Numbered from the stretch's first letter, positions 20,988 to 32,835 are shown. The stretch: 64,000 nt of DNA from Malus domestica (GCF_042453785.1 NC_091666.1:29151001-29215000); one strand, 5' to 3'. Made by a program: numbers and translations. Notes: generated by a model from the sequence alone, not told the origin.

Positions 20988-23282
20988 AACACTGAAGTCT
21001 TCGCCTGGTCATACGAGGACATGCCAGGCATCTCTCCCGATGTCATCTGTCATCGTTTGAGTATTGACCCCAAGATCAAGCCGGTGAGACAGAAGCGAAG
21101 ATCTTATGACGCTGAACGATACGAGGCAATGAAAGCAGAAGTTGAAAAACTCAAAGGCATAGGCTTTGTCCGCGAAGTCAATTACCCGACATGGGTAGCA
21201 AATGTGGTCCTTGTTAGGAAAAATCCGACCAAAGAAAGTCTTTCGCTTCAAAAGGTCTTGTGGAGGATGTGTGTTGACTACACCGACCTAAACAAAGGGT
21301 GTCCGAAAGATAGTTTCCCTCTTCCTCTTATTGACAGGCTTATAGACTCTACGGCAGGGTGTGAGCTCTTGAGCTTTATGGACGCTTATTCAGGATACAA
21401 CCAAATCCTCATGAACCCCTCAGACCAAGAACACACGGCCTTCACTACTGACAGGGGACTATATTGCTATAAAGTCATGCCTTTCGGCCTAAAGAATGCA
21501 GGAGCAACTTATCAGAGACTGGTCAATTCAATGTTCGCCGAACAAATTGGGAAGAACATGGAAGTTTACGTTGATGATATGCTAGTCAAAAGCAAACATG
21601 CTGACCAACACATCACCAACCTATCTGAAACTTTCACCATTCTAAAGAGGTATCGAATGAGGTTGAACCCCAACAAATGTGCCTTCGGCGTGGGCTCTGG
21701 CAAATTCTTAGGCTTCATGATTAGCCAACGAGGCATTGAAGCTAACCCTGAAAAGATCAAAGCAATCCTCGACATGAAAGAGCCAATAACTTCAAAAGAC
21801 ATCCAAAGCCTTACTGGCAAGGTGGCAGCCTTAACCAGATTCATCTCTAAGGCCACAGACAGATGTGCTCCTTTCTTCAAAGCACTCAAGGGAAATAAGA
21901 AGTACATTACATGGACGGAGGAATGTGCCAAGGCATTCAGGAACCTCAAAGAGTACATGAGTAAAGCCCCTCTGCTCTCCAAACCAGAAGTTGGTGACAC
22001 TCTCATCATCTATCTATCGGTTTCGGCTTCAGCAGTCAGTTCTGTTCTTATTCGAATGGACAGTGGTGTCGAACGGCCCGTCTACTACGCTAGCAAGGCC
22101 CTACAAGATGCGGAGACACGATACTCCAACATTGAGAAATTAGCTCTAGCATTGGTCATGTCTGCTCGGAAACTTCGCCCTTATTTCCAAGCACACGCCA
22201 TCATCGTGCTTACCAATCACCCTCTTCGACAGATACTCCAGAGTCCTGACACGTCTGGACGAATGATCAAATGGGCGATAGCATTGGGTGAGTTTGACAT
22301 CTCCTACCAACCAAAACCAGCCGAAAAAGGCCAAGCAGTAGCAGATTTCATCGCCGACTTCACATATCCTGTTGACATTGCTTCTACACCTGAAGCAGTA
22401 GCTTTATTACCATCGGAAGCTCAGAAGATAGAACCAACAACCCCAGCATGGAGTCTGTATGTTGATGGCTCATCCAACCAACAGGGCTGTGGAGCGGGAC
22501 TAGTCTTGACTACGCCCGACAAAGTAGCAATGGAGTATGCTCTTCGTTTCAAATTCAAGGCATCAAACAATGAGGCCGAGTATGAAGCCCTTCTAGCAGG
22601 ATTACGTTTGGCCAAACACCTCGGGGTTAAACAAATTGATATTTTCAGTGACTCCCAATTAGTGGTCAACCAGGTTACCAACAACTTTGATGCTAAGGAC
22701 AGCTCCATGGCAGCATATCTTGCGCAAACACAACTTTTGCTCAAACACTTCCACTACCAGATCACCCAAGTTCCTCGAGCGGCAAACAGTCATGCAGACG
22801 CCCTGGCTCGCCTCGCCTCAGCTGTGGAAGACAAGATTGGAAGAAAAATTCATGTCGAACTGTTGGCAACACCAAGCACCATGGCCGCAGAAGTATGCAA
22901 CTTACAACAGGGGGATAGTTGGATCACCCCGATCTATAATTTCCTTGCTCATGGCACCCTCCCAAATGATAAAGTCCAGGCTAAGCAAATTCGATACAAG
23001 TCTACCCGCTACCTGATCATCAATGATCAACTCTATAAGCGAGGTTTTAGCCTGCCATACTTAAGGTGTCTTACGCCTGCCGAGGCGGAAATCGTCCTTC
23101 GGGAAATACATGAGGGAGTCTGTGGAGATCATGCTGGATCTCGGTCCCTAGCACACAAGACTTTTCGCCAAGGATATTACTGGCCAACCACCAGGATGCC
23201 ATCAAAGTATCCCGCTCATGTGACAAATGTCAACGATATGCGACTATTCCTCATTCCCCTCCAGAGCCTCTTACTCCTATGA
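20988..23282 (+). pseudogene. Tat pol: RT, RNase H, second RNase H, start of integrase
   Basis: The frame is in phase with gag-protease across the TAG and reads [15 protein letters not shown]. The RT has [31 protein letters not shown] and the catalytic YVDD (Asp codons near 21573-21578). RNase H 1 has [16 protein letters not shown] second, archaeal-type RNase H follows with [42 protein letters not shown] and [13 protein letters not shown] (about 22440-22830), diagnostic of the Tat group. The integrase HHCC region starts ([16 protein letters not shown]) and then shifts frame near 23190, apparently by a four-base deletion; the correct frame continues with [13 protein letters not shown]. Confidence 0.92.
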
Positions 23283-24151
23283 TCAGCCCTTGGCCCTTCG
23301 CCCAGTGGGGACTTGATTTGATCGGCCCAATGCCGGCAGGGAAGGGCAAAGTCTGTTACGCAGTCGTTGCAGTGGACTACTTCATAAAGTGGGTCGAAGT
23401 AGAACCCTTGGCAACCATTACTGAGGCAAAGATAGAAGACTTCGTGTGGAAGAACATCCTTTGTAGATTCGGCATTCCCAATGCGATAGTCACTGACAAT
23501 GGGCGACAGTTTGACAACAAGAAGTTCAGGTTGTTCTGCTCTAAGTTCAACATCAACTTATGCTTTACCTCTCCAGCTCATCCCCAGTCTAATGGACAAG
23601 TTGAGGCCATCAACAAAATAATCAAGCGCACTTTGAAAACCAGCTTCGACAAAGCTAAAGGCTGTTGGCCAGAATTTGTACCCCAAGTTCTTTGGTCATA
23701 TCGCACTTCATATCGGACTTCAACAGGAGAAACTCCATTCTCACTTGCCTTTGGCACATAGGCGGTTGTCCCTGTTGAGCTCGAGCAAGCAACATTCCGA
23801 GTCCAGAACTACATTCAAAGTGAAAATGACAAACAACTCACCCTCAACTTGGATTTAGTCGAGGAACACAGAAACCAAGCTCACTTGAGGAATGTCGCCT
23901 ACAAGCACCGCATCTCCAACTATTATGACTCTAGGGTCAAGCCTCGTTCTTTCAAAATAGGAGACTGGGTCTTAAAGAAAAGATTACTCTGCGACAGAGT
24001 CCCGAGTGAAGGCACACTTAGTCCAAACTGGGATGGACCGTATGAAGTCATTGGCATCAGTCGCCCTAGCTCTTACACACTTAGAAGCTCCGATGGCAAG
24101 ACCCTTGGCCATCCATGGAACGCTGATCACTTGAAGTACTACTACAAATAG
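23190..24151 (+). pseudogene. Tat integrase core and C-terminal domain
   Basis: After the frameshift, integrase continues with the end of the zinc-binding motif and the core WGLDLIGPMPAGKG, then VTDNGRQFDNKKF and SPAHPQSNGQVEAINKIIKR, giving the D, D and E of the DDE triad. A TAG at 23759-23761 replaces the Glu codon expected after LAFGT. The frame then goes on to the C-terminal SH3-like part FKIGDWVLKK, PNWDGPYEVIG and HPWNADHLKYYYK, ending at 24151. Strand transfer would require suppression of two defects. Bases 24152-24552 show no gene. Confidence 0.92.
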
Positions 24152-24552
24152 ACTCACGATGTACAAGTGTTGAGCTATAGCCGTTCGGCATCCTATGTAA
24201 TGAAGGCCATTTGGCAATGAATTCAATAAAGAGGTAATTTAGCCAACTCAGCCCTCACTCTTTTACATTCCTAGCAATGGAACACTCAAGTGTTGAAACC
24301 TCAAAGCAGATATATCCAACACGAAACAAAATCTAAGTATGTGTCGACAAGACTATACAAAGAAAGGAACAACCAAACAAGGGCTTATATCCAAACAATA
24401 GATCTATTCATACATAGCCAAACATGCATTAATAATAGTGCAAACACTCATAAACACCTAAAATCCAAAACTCTCAAGCTTATAACATGGGCACATGTTA
24501 TACACACATCAGACTACTACATCCAGAATACATGCAGATAGTAAAGACACTG

Positions 24553-26839
24553 CTATTCATTCTCATCTGAAGCCGAACCCCTGGCAGTATCACTCCGCGT
24601 CCTACCATCATCCTCTGCATCCCCAAGATCCTCTTCACCATGCTGAGTCTGTGCATCAGCACTACCTTCATTATCAGACTCATCTTCGCTGCTAGGATTA
24701 ACAGCAAGGACAAATGTCTCGCCCTTTCGATGATGCTCATCTATATCTTCGTGGTATTTTCGAAGAATGCTCCCATCATCATAACGATCAAGGACGGCCA
24801 TCCATTTCCTTTTTTCAAAGCGAGCTTCTTGAGCACAGTAGGGTTTAATAGCAAGGTGAAAGGTCGAAGAACTTAAGTATTCTTGCACAGCGGCCTCCCT
24901 TTCAGTTGGAATGCTCTTCTCCAGTTCAGAAATCTCAACTAAGGCACCATCCAATTCTCCCCTAACCTTGGATACCTCCAAGGTAGCCACCTCCAACTGT
25001 TTTTTAGTTGCCTCAAACAATTTCTTAAGCCTTAGGTTCTCACCATTTCGCCCTTTCAAGCTCTCCATGGTTTCGTCCTTCAGTTGGAGAGCCTGAGTTA
25101 AAAGTCCCTTATTCCTTCGGGCCTCGTCCACAAGCTGCTTATTCTCCTTCAGTTTTGCCTTGTACCGCTCAACCTCTTGCAGTCTGTCGTGATACTCGGC
25201 CATGACCTGCATGGCAAGACGATCCTCACTACCTAAATAATGATAATAAAGAGGAAAAAGTAAGGAAATGACAAAGTAACACTCACATATGAAGACAGCT
25301 TCAACATCCGGTCGCAATCCGATTCATCCTTAGCTAAGGGCTCTCCGAGCTCATCGAAGGCGAATCGACGCCCTGCCAAGCAATTGTTGATATCCCCAAA
25401 ATCCTTTGGCCGCGTGGCAACCCTCAAGTCCTTCCACGGGACACTGCCAGCTCTTTCCTTGCCTTTCCCCTCATGGCGGGAACCAGGATCACTTTCCTGG
25501 ACAGTGTGCTCCATAGTAAGAGGAGGAGGCAACAGTCGGCTCCCTTCTCCTGCAACTACGGCAGCAGCATTTTCAACGGCCTCGACTCCAGTCTTCCTAA
25601 AGGCAGGCCCCTTAAGGACCCCATCTTGGGACTTAGGTCTAACGGATGGTTCCCCTCGGAACTTATGAATTTTCTTATGCGGTAGGATGTCTTCCGAAGG
25701 AACTAACACTGGTGCTTTCCTTTTATTGGTGCTAGTCCCTGTTTTCTTGCTTACCTTCTCCACTGCATAAGGAAAATCAAAATAAGAAATACAACTTTCC
25801 AAATAAAGTAAGGAATTGAGCTAAGTTTACATGAAGGATACAACTTACTCGATCGTCCCTGGCTCTCGGAAACTAAGGGTTGGAAACCGTACCGACGAAA
25901 TAAGGGTCGTAGCTTGCTTAAGTGTCTATCCTCTTTGGGCACCCTGAACACCTTCTCTATGTCAGATAGCTCCTGCCCAAACAGTTGGATGGTGCCCCGC
26001 GTCACTACATGAAGCAAAGTGTTAGAAGCAAGAAAAGACCACAACAAATAGCAAATAGTACGAACGGTTGATACGTTACAACCTACAGTCTGGAAGTGAG
26101 TAAGCACACGTCGCTCAGGCGTGACACCCTTATCATACTCCCAATCATTATACAGAAAGCACCAACGGTTTTTCCATGTGTAGTATGCCTTTTTCTTACC
26201 ATACACAATACGCTCTCTCTCACTCCGACATGCACACTCGGCATAACCAGTGCATGATTTTGCTGGGCGCATCTTGTAACAGTAACGCCACTGATGGAAG
26301 GAAGGCTCACACAACCCACACTCCATCCAAATGATATAAAATCCAATCAAAGTATCCCAGAAACCAGGATTGAGTTGCCCAGGTGCATATCCGATCAAAG
26401 ATAACATCTTTTGCAACCACGGATGTAAAGGTAGTCTCACCCCTAAAGTCAGTAATATCTGGGTGTAGAACATAACATGACCCTGGGGAGGCTCAGAAGG
26501 CCATTCTTCATCATGTACCAAACGTATCCCTACACTACGAGGGATATTACATGACTGCCTTAGCGCCTCAACCTGCTTCTCATTATTTAACAAGTTATTC
26601 TTTAGATGGTCTGCTGTGAACTCAGAGCGAACTATGGGTATGGCATAAAAAACAACCCCCTCACCCAACGCCACGGAGGAAGAACTAGCAATAGCTAAAG
26701 TTTGACGGTTGGGAAGATCATCCAATGTTTCTCTAGTACAGGACTCTAACAAAGACCCTGAAGACTCCGACATTGCAGACTCAGACTTAGAGCTAAAGCT
26801 AGAAGAGCCCTCATCACTAGAACTTCCAGGCTCTGACAT
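24553..26839 (-). CDS. Antisense ORF 1 of the Tat element, spliced, plant-transposon domain
   Basis: Exon 1 (26839-25849) starts MSEPGSSSDEGSSS, is Ser/acid-rich, and then carries HVMFYTQILLTLGVRLPLHP to FHQWRYCYKMRPAKSC. This resembles Pfam Transposase_28 (putative gypsy-type transposon), the domain of Tat antisense proteins such as Grande gene 23. A GT-AG intron of 86 bp (25848-25763) joins GRS to EKVSKKTG in frame with a Met codon across the junction. Exon 2 runs to about 25287 (basic, disordered). A third block (25317-24553) is a long coiled coil (DRLQEVERYKAKLKENKQLV) with an acidic tail; the obvious GTGAGT/AG junction (25286-25233) does not keep its frame. Function is unknown. Confidence 0.68.
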
Positions 26840-27009
26840 CTACAATAAGAAGAAACAAATTCTATCACTACATGCATGATCAAAACATAAGGAAGTTCCT
26901 ATATTACCCACATGAAGATGGTGCAAAGCGATGCCGGAACCCTTCTCAATCAGAAAGCAATCCGTCTTCCACAGTCACTACAAAACAAGCAAATGAAGAC
27001 CGTGTCAAG

Positions 27010-27500
27010 CGCCAAAAAAAAAAAAAAAAAAAAAAAAAAAAACAGCAGCTTCATCCAAAAAGCTTCACCCGAAAAGCTTCACCTCCAAAACTTCACCCAA
27101 AAAGCTTCATCCAAAAAGTTTCACCCAAAAAGCTTCACCTAAAAAAGCTTCACCAAAAAAAAAAAAAAAAAAACTTCACCTCCAAAAAGCTTCACCCAAA
27201 CAGCTTCACCTAAAAAAGCTTCACCCACAAAGCTTCACCTAAAAAGCTTCACCCACAAAGCTTCACCCAAAAAACTCCAACCGAAAAGCTTCACTTAAAA
27301 AAGCTTCACCTACACAGCTTCACCTAAAAAAGCTTCACCTAGAAAGCTCCCTCTACATACTTTCACCATCAAAGCTTCACCATCAAAGCTTCACCTAGAA
27401 AGCTTCATCTACAAAGCTTCATCTACAAAGCTTCACCATCAAAGCTTCACCTAGAAAGCTTCAACACCAAAGCTTCACCTACAAAGCTTCAACACAAAAC
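27010..27500 (+). repeat. AAGCTTCACC tandem repeats with poly-A tracts
   Basis: About 30 degenerate units of the form AAAGCTTCACCYA, 10-18 bp each, fill 27045-27500. They are preceded by a poly-A run (27016-27042) and interrupted by another (27154-27172). They lie upstream of antisense ORF 1 on its strand. Open frames through them are repeat artefacts. Similar units occur in element 2 (6420-6640). Confidence 0.9.
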
Positions 27501-28064
27501 CTTGCTCCAAATAAACAAATTTTGTTCACAAAACCCAAGATGCCCTTGAACTTGTACAAAAACACTTGGGTAAACATAAACATTTTTTGTTTTACACCCA
27601 CAAGGGCCCAAAATTTTCCTTCTTATTTATTCACTTATATATGTTCCCAAACATATTATAATAGATCCAACAACAAGCCAAAGTCCCAAGTTTCATAATG
27701 GACAAAAGTACAAGCAATTCATCAATAATGAAGGTGCTACAAAAATTGGAATCTGCCCCAAAATAGAAATCCAACCCAAGAGACTTTTTCTCTCTCTCCC
27801 TCTTCCGCCTCCTTTCATCTATCAAATTTCTGCAACCTCTGCTCTTCTCCAATGGAGCTGAATTTTGGACACCCTATAGTTCTTGAGCATATGAACAACT
27901 TTCAAGAAGGAACCATTTCTGTTTGAGCGACGGAAATTAAAGTGTTGAAGCTCCAAACATGACAGTCGGATTCTTGCAGATTTCGAAGCTGCTGTGATGT
28001 TTCGAAGATCTGGAAATATTTAACCATTAGTTCATTCTGAATTTTTGATATGTTATGAAAGAGA

Positions 28065-28640
28065 CGATGAGGAACAACTTCAATGAAGAAAGCATGCTGA
28101 TCTGAACAATAGAAAATGGAGTTTCGAAGCTCACAACAAATCTGACGGGTTGACAGAAAAATAATAACCAGTCATTCATCATACCTGAATTTCTTGAGTT
28201 ATACAGCTCCGAGGGATCTCAATTTTGGATATGTTGTAGTTCACAAGTTAAGGAACAACTTCAATGAAGAAAGCATGCTGATCTGAACAATAGAAAATGG
28301 AGTTTCGAAGCTCACAACAAATCTGACGGGTTGACAGAAAAATAATAACCAGTCATTCATCATACCTGAATTTCTTGAGTTATACAGTTCCGAGGGATCT
28401 CAATTTTGGATATGTTGTAGTTCACAAGTTAAGGAACAACTTCGATGAAGAAAGTATGTTGATCTGAGCAAGAGAAAATGGAGTTTTTGAAGCTCACAAC
28501 AAGTCTGACGCGTTGATATACAAATGACGAACAATCACTCATCATACCTGAATTTCTGGAGTTGTACTACTCCGGTGGATCTCCAATTCGGATATGTTGT
28601 AGTTCACGAGCTAAGGAACAACTTTCATGAAGATGGTTTT
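28065..28640 (+). repeat. About 181-bp tandem repeat, just over three copies
   Basis: Units begin GGAACAACTTCAATGAAGAA at about 28070, 28251 and 28432, with a fourth diverged start near 28613. The first two copies are almost identical; the third has more changes. Each holds CATACCTGAATTTCTTGAG and GATATGTTGTAGTTCAC. Diverged half-units appear upstream from about 27880. Bases 27500-28065 and 28640-29536 hold no supported gene; 29005-29034 is poly-A, and a GACTTGGGGGACTC tract at about 29203 is a vestigial polypurine-tract-like motif. Confidence 0.88.
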
Positions 28641-29536
28641 GCGATTTGAGCCACAGAAAATGGTGTTATATTGAAGAGCTACCACTCCCTCTACGTAGAC
28701 ACCCTCCTTGGTTTACCTAGCTCCAACACCCACATTTCCTTCAACAAGACTGCAGCAAATCAGATTGTGAGGAAAGATGGCAATCTTTCCAGCCAAAAAG
28801 GAAAGGCAAAGTAAAAGAAAATTAAACACATTGATGGCATATTATGAAAGAAGAAAAGGAAAAGTAGTAAATGATGATGAAGTGTGGGAACAACATCATG
28901 ACAAATGATGATGAGTCATGCTTTCCCCCCTCCTTGGATTCGGCTGAAAACATCCCCCTATTTGGATTCAGCTGAAAACATCCCACTCAGTCGACAAAAA
29001 AAATAAAAATAAAAAAAAAAAAAAAAAAAAAAAAGGGCCTAGGCCTCCACTTCTTTGGGCCTAACACATCTTCATAACAAAAAAAAAAAACAATATATGA
29101 AGAAAGAGCCCTGGGTTACCACTTCGAAAAGAAACAAGTGAAGTTTTCCTACTCATGACATTGACTACTAGCTAGACACCTCATTCGGCAACTCTCTTCG
29201 CCTGAAGACTTGGGGGACTCCCACCATATGCTACTGCACCTTGACACTCGGCAGTCTCACAACCACTCAGTGACTTGGATTTTTCAAGTCTCCAACCGAG
29301 AAGTTTTCCTCACTCGGGAAGTTAAGGGAACACTACCTCAAACTACATGCTTCACTCACAAAGCTACAACAATACAGGTTCCAACAAAAGCAAAAATTCA
29401 AAGAACTTTATGAAGAAGGCTTTGGTGTATTTAACACAATATGTTGAAATGAAGCAAAGCTTATTTATTAATATTTTCGATAAGCCACAAATATGTACAT
29501 ATACATGAGTCAAAATAAACAAACAAAAGGAAGCCT

Positions 29537-30217
29537 TCACAAAGGTTGCTTAGGGGAAGTCTCAGCAGTCGGTAGAGCCCCAGAAAGAGAAAGCACCGGA
29601 GGGTGGTTATCCGGAGCCTCAGTACTTGACAAAACCCCAGAAGGAGGAGGCATTGGAGGGTCATCATTTGAAGCTTCATTACCAGGTACAGCCCCAGAAG
29701 ACGAAGGCAATAAATGCCTTTGGAACAAACCCACAAACCGCTGATGATCAAGTAAAACCTTACCATCAGATTCCTTCATCTGGTCAAGCTTCCTCTTCAT
29801 GTTTGTAGCATAGTCATGGGCGAGCCGGTGCAACTGCTTATTCTCATGCTTGAGCCCTCTAATCTCCTGTTTGAGACTCATCACTTCAGCAGCCAATGAT
29901 TCAACTTGGCGGGTTCTAGCAAATAGGCGTTGGGCCATATTAGACACAGAACCTGCACACTGAACACTAAGAGCCAGAGAGTCCTTAACAGCCAACTCAT
30001 CAGACCGTTTGGAAAGTAGTCTGTTATCTTTGGGAGTGAGAAGGTTCCTGGCCACCACTGCAGCGGTCATATCATTCTTCATCACAGAATCCCCAACGGT
30101 AAGAGGACCAGTAGGGGATATGAAGGATGGGCGCCATATGTTGTCTGGAGAAGGCGTGGCTGTCTCTTCTCCAAGGTTCAAGTCAAAACGACGGTCGGAG
30201 GGTCCAGACATTTTCAA
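29537..30217 (-). CDS. Antisense ORF 2 of the Tat element, coiled-coil protein
   Basis: The uninterrupted 226-codon frame starts MKMSGPSDRRFDLNLGEETA; the DLNL string resembles an EAR-type motif but could be chance. The centre is a predicted coiled coil (TRQVESLAAEVMSLKQEI, then KHENKQLHRLAHDYATNMKR). The C-terminus has three Pro/Ser-rich repeats built on SSSGAVPGNEA, PPSGVLSSTEAP and SLSGALPTAETS. I recall no characterised family. It lies alone on the antisense strand between the tandem repeats and the 3' non-coding region. Being open over 681 bp in a copy whose pol is broken in several places suggests either selection or very recent decay. Confidence 0.55.
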   Translation of the reverse strand: MKMSGPSDRRFDLNLGEETATPSPDNIWRPSFISPTGPLTVGDSVMKNDMTAAVVARNLLTPKDNRLLSKRSDELAVKDSLALSVQCAGSVSNMAQRLFARTRQVESLAAEVMSLKQEIRGLKHENKQLHRLAHDYATNMKRKLDQMKESDGKVLLDHQRFVGLFQRHLLPSSSGAVPGNEASNDDPPMPPPSGVLSSTEAPDNHPPVLSLSGALPTAETSPKQPL

Positions 30218-32322
30218 ATGTGTTGAAGAGGGAAAAGGTCAGACAAATCAAGATCTTAGAAGTGCAAGAAATGAGCTTCTACTGGTAGAGATTCAAGTGT
30301 GCTGTGGAACTTAATGCCAGCCTCTATAAAAATCTGCACTCGACGGAGCTTCAGAAATCGAAGAGGCGTTTGCTTTCTCAAAAGCTGGGCTGCTCAGAGA
30401 CCACGAGGGCCGATCTCAGAAATCGAAGAAACACCTGCTTTTTCAGCCTCGTCAGCACCTGTCACATGCACACTCAGCTTTGCGGAAATTACGGGCAATT
30501 TGTCGAAGATTTCTGGTGAAGTAGAAAGCACGTGAATCTTATTGTTCAATCACCGCTCTCCATATGCACCATCAACTCCTCGGGTACCACATATAACTTT
30601 GTCAAAGATCTCTGACAAAGTTTAGGCACGAGAATTTCGAAGTTCCAGCTACCCTACTATTACCCATAAGGGTAAAGGAACAGCACCACTGCTTGACAAC
30701 TGGAAAGTCCCTATGTGTGTCGACCTCCGTGTTTTGCGGCAAGACAGGTTGGCAAGAACGTCCAACCTTTACTCACATTCGAGAAAAGACTCCCAACATA
30801 ATTACTTTCTCAAAAACCGGAGTAGCACCGCTTTCCGAATCTCGAGAGTCAGATCCTCGACGGGATTGCTTGTTCGAAAACCGAAGAGGCACAACTCTCA
30901 GAACTTCGAGAGCCAGATTTCCTTAGATAAAGCTTGTCTGTAATCTTCACACGTAACATCAGCTTTCCAGATACCACATACCACTTTTTCAAAGTGCTCT
31001 GACAAAATTAAAACACGTGAAGCTGGCAGCTCCCACTACATTACTGTGACCAAGAAGGGTAAAGGAATAGCATTACTACTTGTTATTGGGAAATCCCTAT
31101 ATACATTGACCTCCCTCCTCAACGGACAGGCAAACCTGCAAAAATGCTCAACCCTTTCTCGCGTTCGAAAAGGCACCCTCAACGTAACCTCTCGAAATAC
31201 TCAGCTTTATTTCCCCCCGATAATACCTCAGCAAATAAGCCACACCAAGAACAAGAGTATCTCATATCATCAGGGTCGAAAGCAAGAGTATCCCATATCA
31301 TGCTTTCTCCCTGTCTTTGTCTTTGTCCTTGTCCACACCTGCAGGACAAGGAGAAAGAGAGCAGTCAGTCGGAACCTGAAATCAAACCTCCAATTTGGAA
31401 CTGACTGCCTGGAGCCTTGGCCTGGTTGCTTACTTAGCATTGCTCTCGAGTACTCATCCTCAACTGCTGTCAAGGTCACGAATTCCACCGGCAAATACCT
31501 CATGACAGTTGATCAGATATTGGCTCTTTACACTGAAGCTGCCAAGCGTGGATGAGTCACTATGAAGGAATGTTCTGAAGGACCATTTAAATGCAAAGGT
31601 TGCACACCACTTCTGCCATGCAAAAGATTGAAGCAGAAGGTTCAACGGTGAGCTGAAACAGATCACTACAGCACGACACCTTTCCATACCACATTCATTA
31701 TTCCGTCAACAGCAAAAGTATCCCATATCATCAAGGTCGAACGTACTCTAGATTTGATGGACTTGTTTTGACCCTCAAATTTTTGAGTCGGCCTTATACT
31801 CTGAAGGGCACCAGAAAACCCTCCAGCACAGTTCAAGAATAAGCCTGTGGAAAGTTACTTCTTCAAAAGCAAAAGTATCTCATATCATCTCTTATCCATT
31901 TGCTTCTCTTTATCCTGGCAGTTGAATGAGAGACAAGGAGAAGGAGAACAATCAACCGGAAGCCGAAGTCAAACCTCTGACCCTGGGTTGCTTACTTGGA
32001 AGTTTGACTGCTTACCTTGTCTGTCACCTCTTTCGGCAGATCTCCTAGCTCGGCGACTTGGGGGACTCCTACTATAGGGTTTGTATCACACTTGACTAAG
32101 CCCGAAACTACAACTAAGCTTTAAGTGAAATTGATACATTACCTTGTGCGTCAACATCAGCTAAGTACACCATTCCCGGATGGAGGAAAGGTACTTCCAG
32201 AGAAGGGCAGATGAAGATCAGACCACACTTCGGTACTTAGAAGTTTCGTGATTACTCAAGGGATTGGATCTTGCAAGTCCCCAACCGAGGAGTTTCCCTC
32301 ACTCGGGAACTTAGGGGAGCAC
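30218..32322 (+). other. 3' non-coding region of the Tat element with scattered repeats
   Basis: No gene is supported. There are repeated motifs: AGAAATCGAAGA (30350-30430), TTCGAGAGCCAGAT-like pairs (30830-30915), and AAAGTATCYCATATCATC four times (near 31252, 31283, 31711, 31869). At 32053-32120, GACTTGGGGGACTCCTACTA is followed by GGGTTTGTATCACACTTGAC and CCCGAAACTAC, a diverged copy of the polypurine tract and LTR start. Confidence 0.7.
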
Positions 32323-32835
32323 TGTTTGTACCATACTTGACCAATCCCGAAACTACCGAGTACCGGCCAACGCTATACTGTCAAGGACCCAGAAGAGTTC
32401 CCCTCCGACCAGGAGGCCAATCACTACTCGACACGTGTCAAGATTAGAAGCCAATCAGAGCGCAGCACGTGTCGACATCAAGAACCAATCATAACATGAC
32501 ACATGTCAATGTGACAAAGCTACAAGTTTTTCTATAAATAGGGGTCATTCCCCCACAATATGGCCTAATGCCATTTTGTGTTAAATCATTCACAAGAACT
32601 CACTAAATTGAGAGCTTGATCCTTTGTACTTGTGTAAGCCCTTCACTACTAATAAGAACTCCTCTACTCCGTGGACGTAGCCAATCTGGGTGAACCACGT
32701 ACATCCTGTGTTTGCTTCTCTGTCTCTATTCATTTACGTACTTATCCTCACTAGTGACGGAAGCAACCAAGCGAAGGTCACAAAACCTGACACTTTCTGT
32801 TGTACCAAAGTCTTCGCTGATTTTGTGCATCAACA
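32323..32835 (+). repeat. 3' LTR of the Tat element
   Basis: The 513 bp match the 5' LTR except at 32361 and 32365. It is followed by the target duplication AATAT. Bases 32961-33376 to its right are AT-rich intergenic DNA without a recognisable feature. Confidence 0.95.

Larger units (their letters stand above)
17528..32835 (+). mobile_element. Full-length Tat-lineage Ty3/gypsy retrotransposon, 15.3 kb
   Basis: It has 513-bp LTRs at both ends, a primer site TGGCGCCGTCTGTGGG at 18043, a purine tract just before the 3' LTR (AGGGGAG at 32314-32320), and the target duplication AATAT (17523-17527 and 32836-32840). The LTRs differ at only two positions (17566 C against 32361 T; 17570 A against 32365 G), so insertion is very recent. 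Lineage: RT followed by two RNase H domains, and antisense ORFs downstream of pol, are hallmarks of Tat elements (Grande, Retand, Ogre). Despite its youth, gag, pol and integrase are each broken, so this copy probably moved using proteins supplied by a relative. Confidence 0.95.

Noticed and set aside
26872..27213. Lys/His/Ser-rich open frames over the AAGCTTCACC repeats
   Set aside because: They are pure products of the tandem repeat and poly-A tracts.
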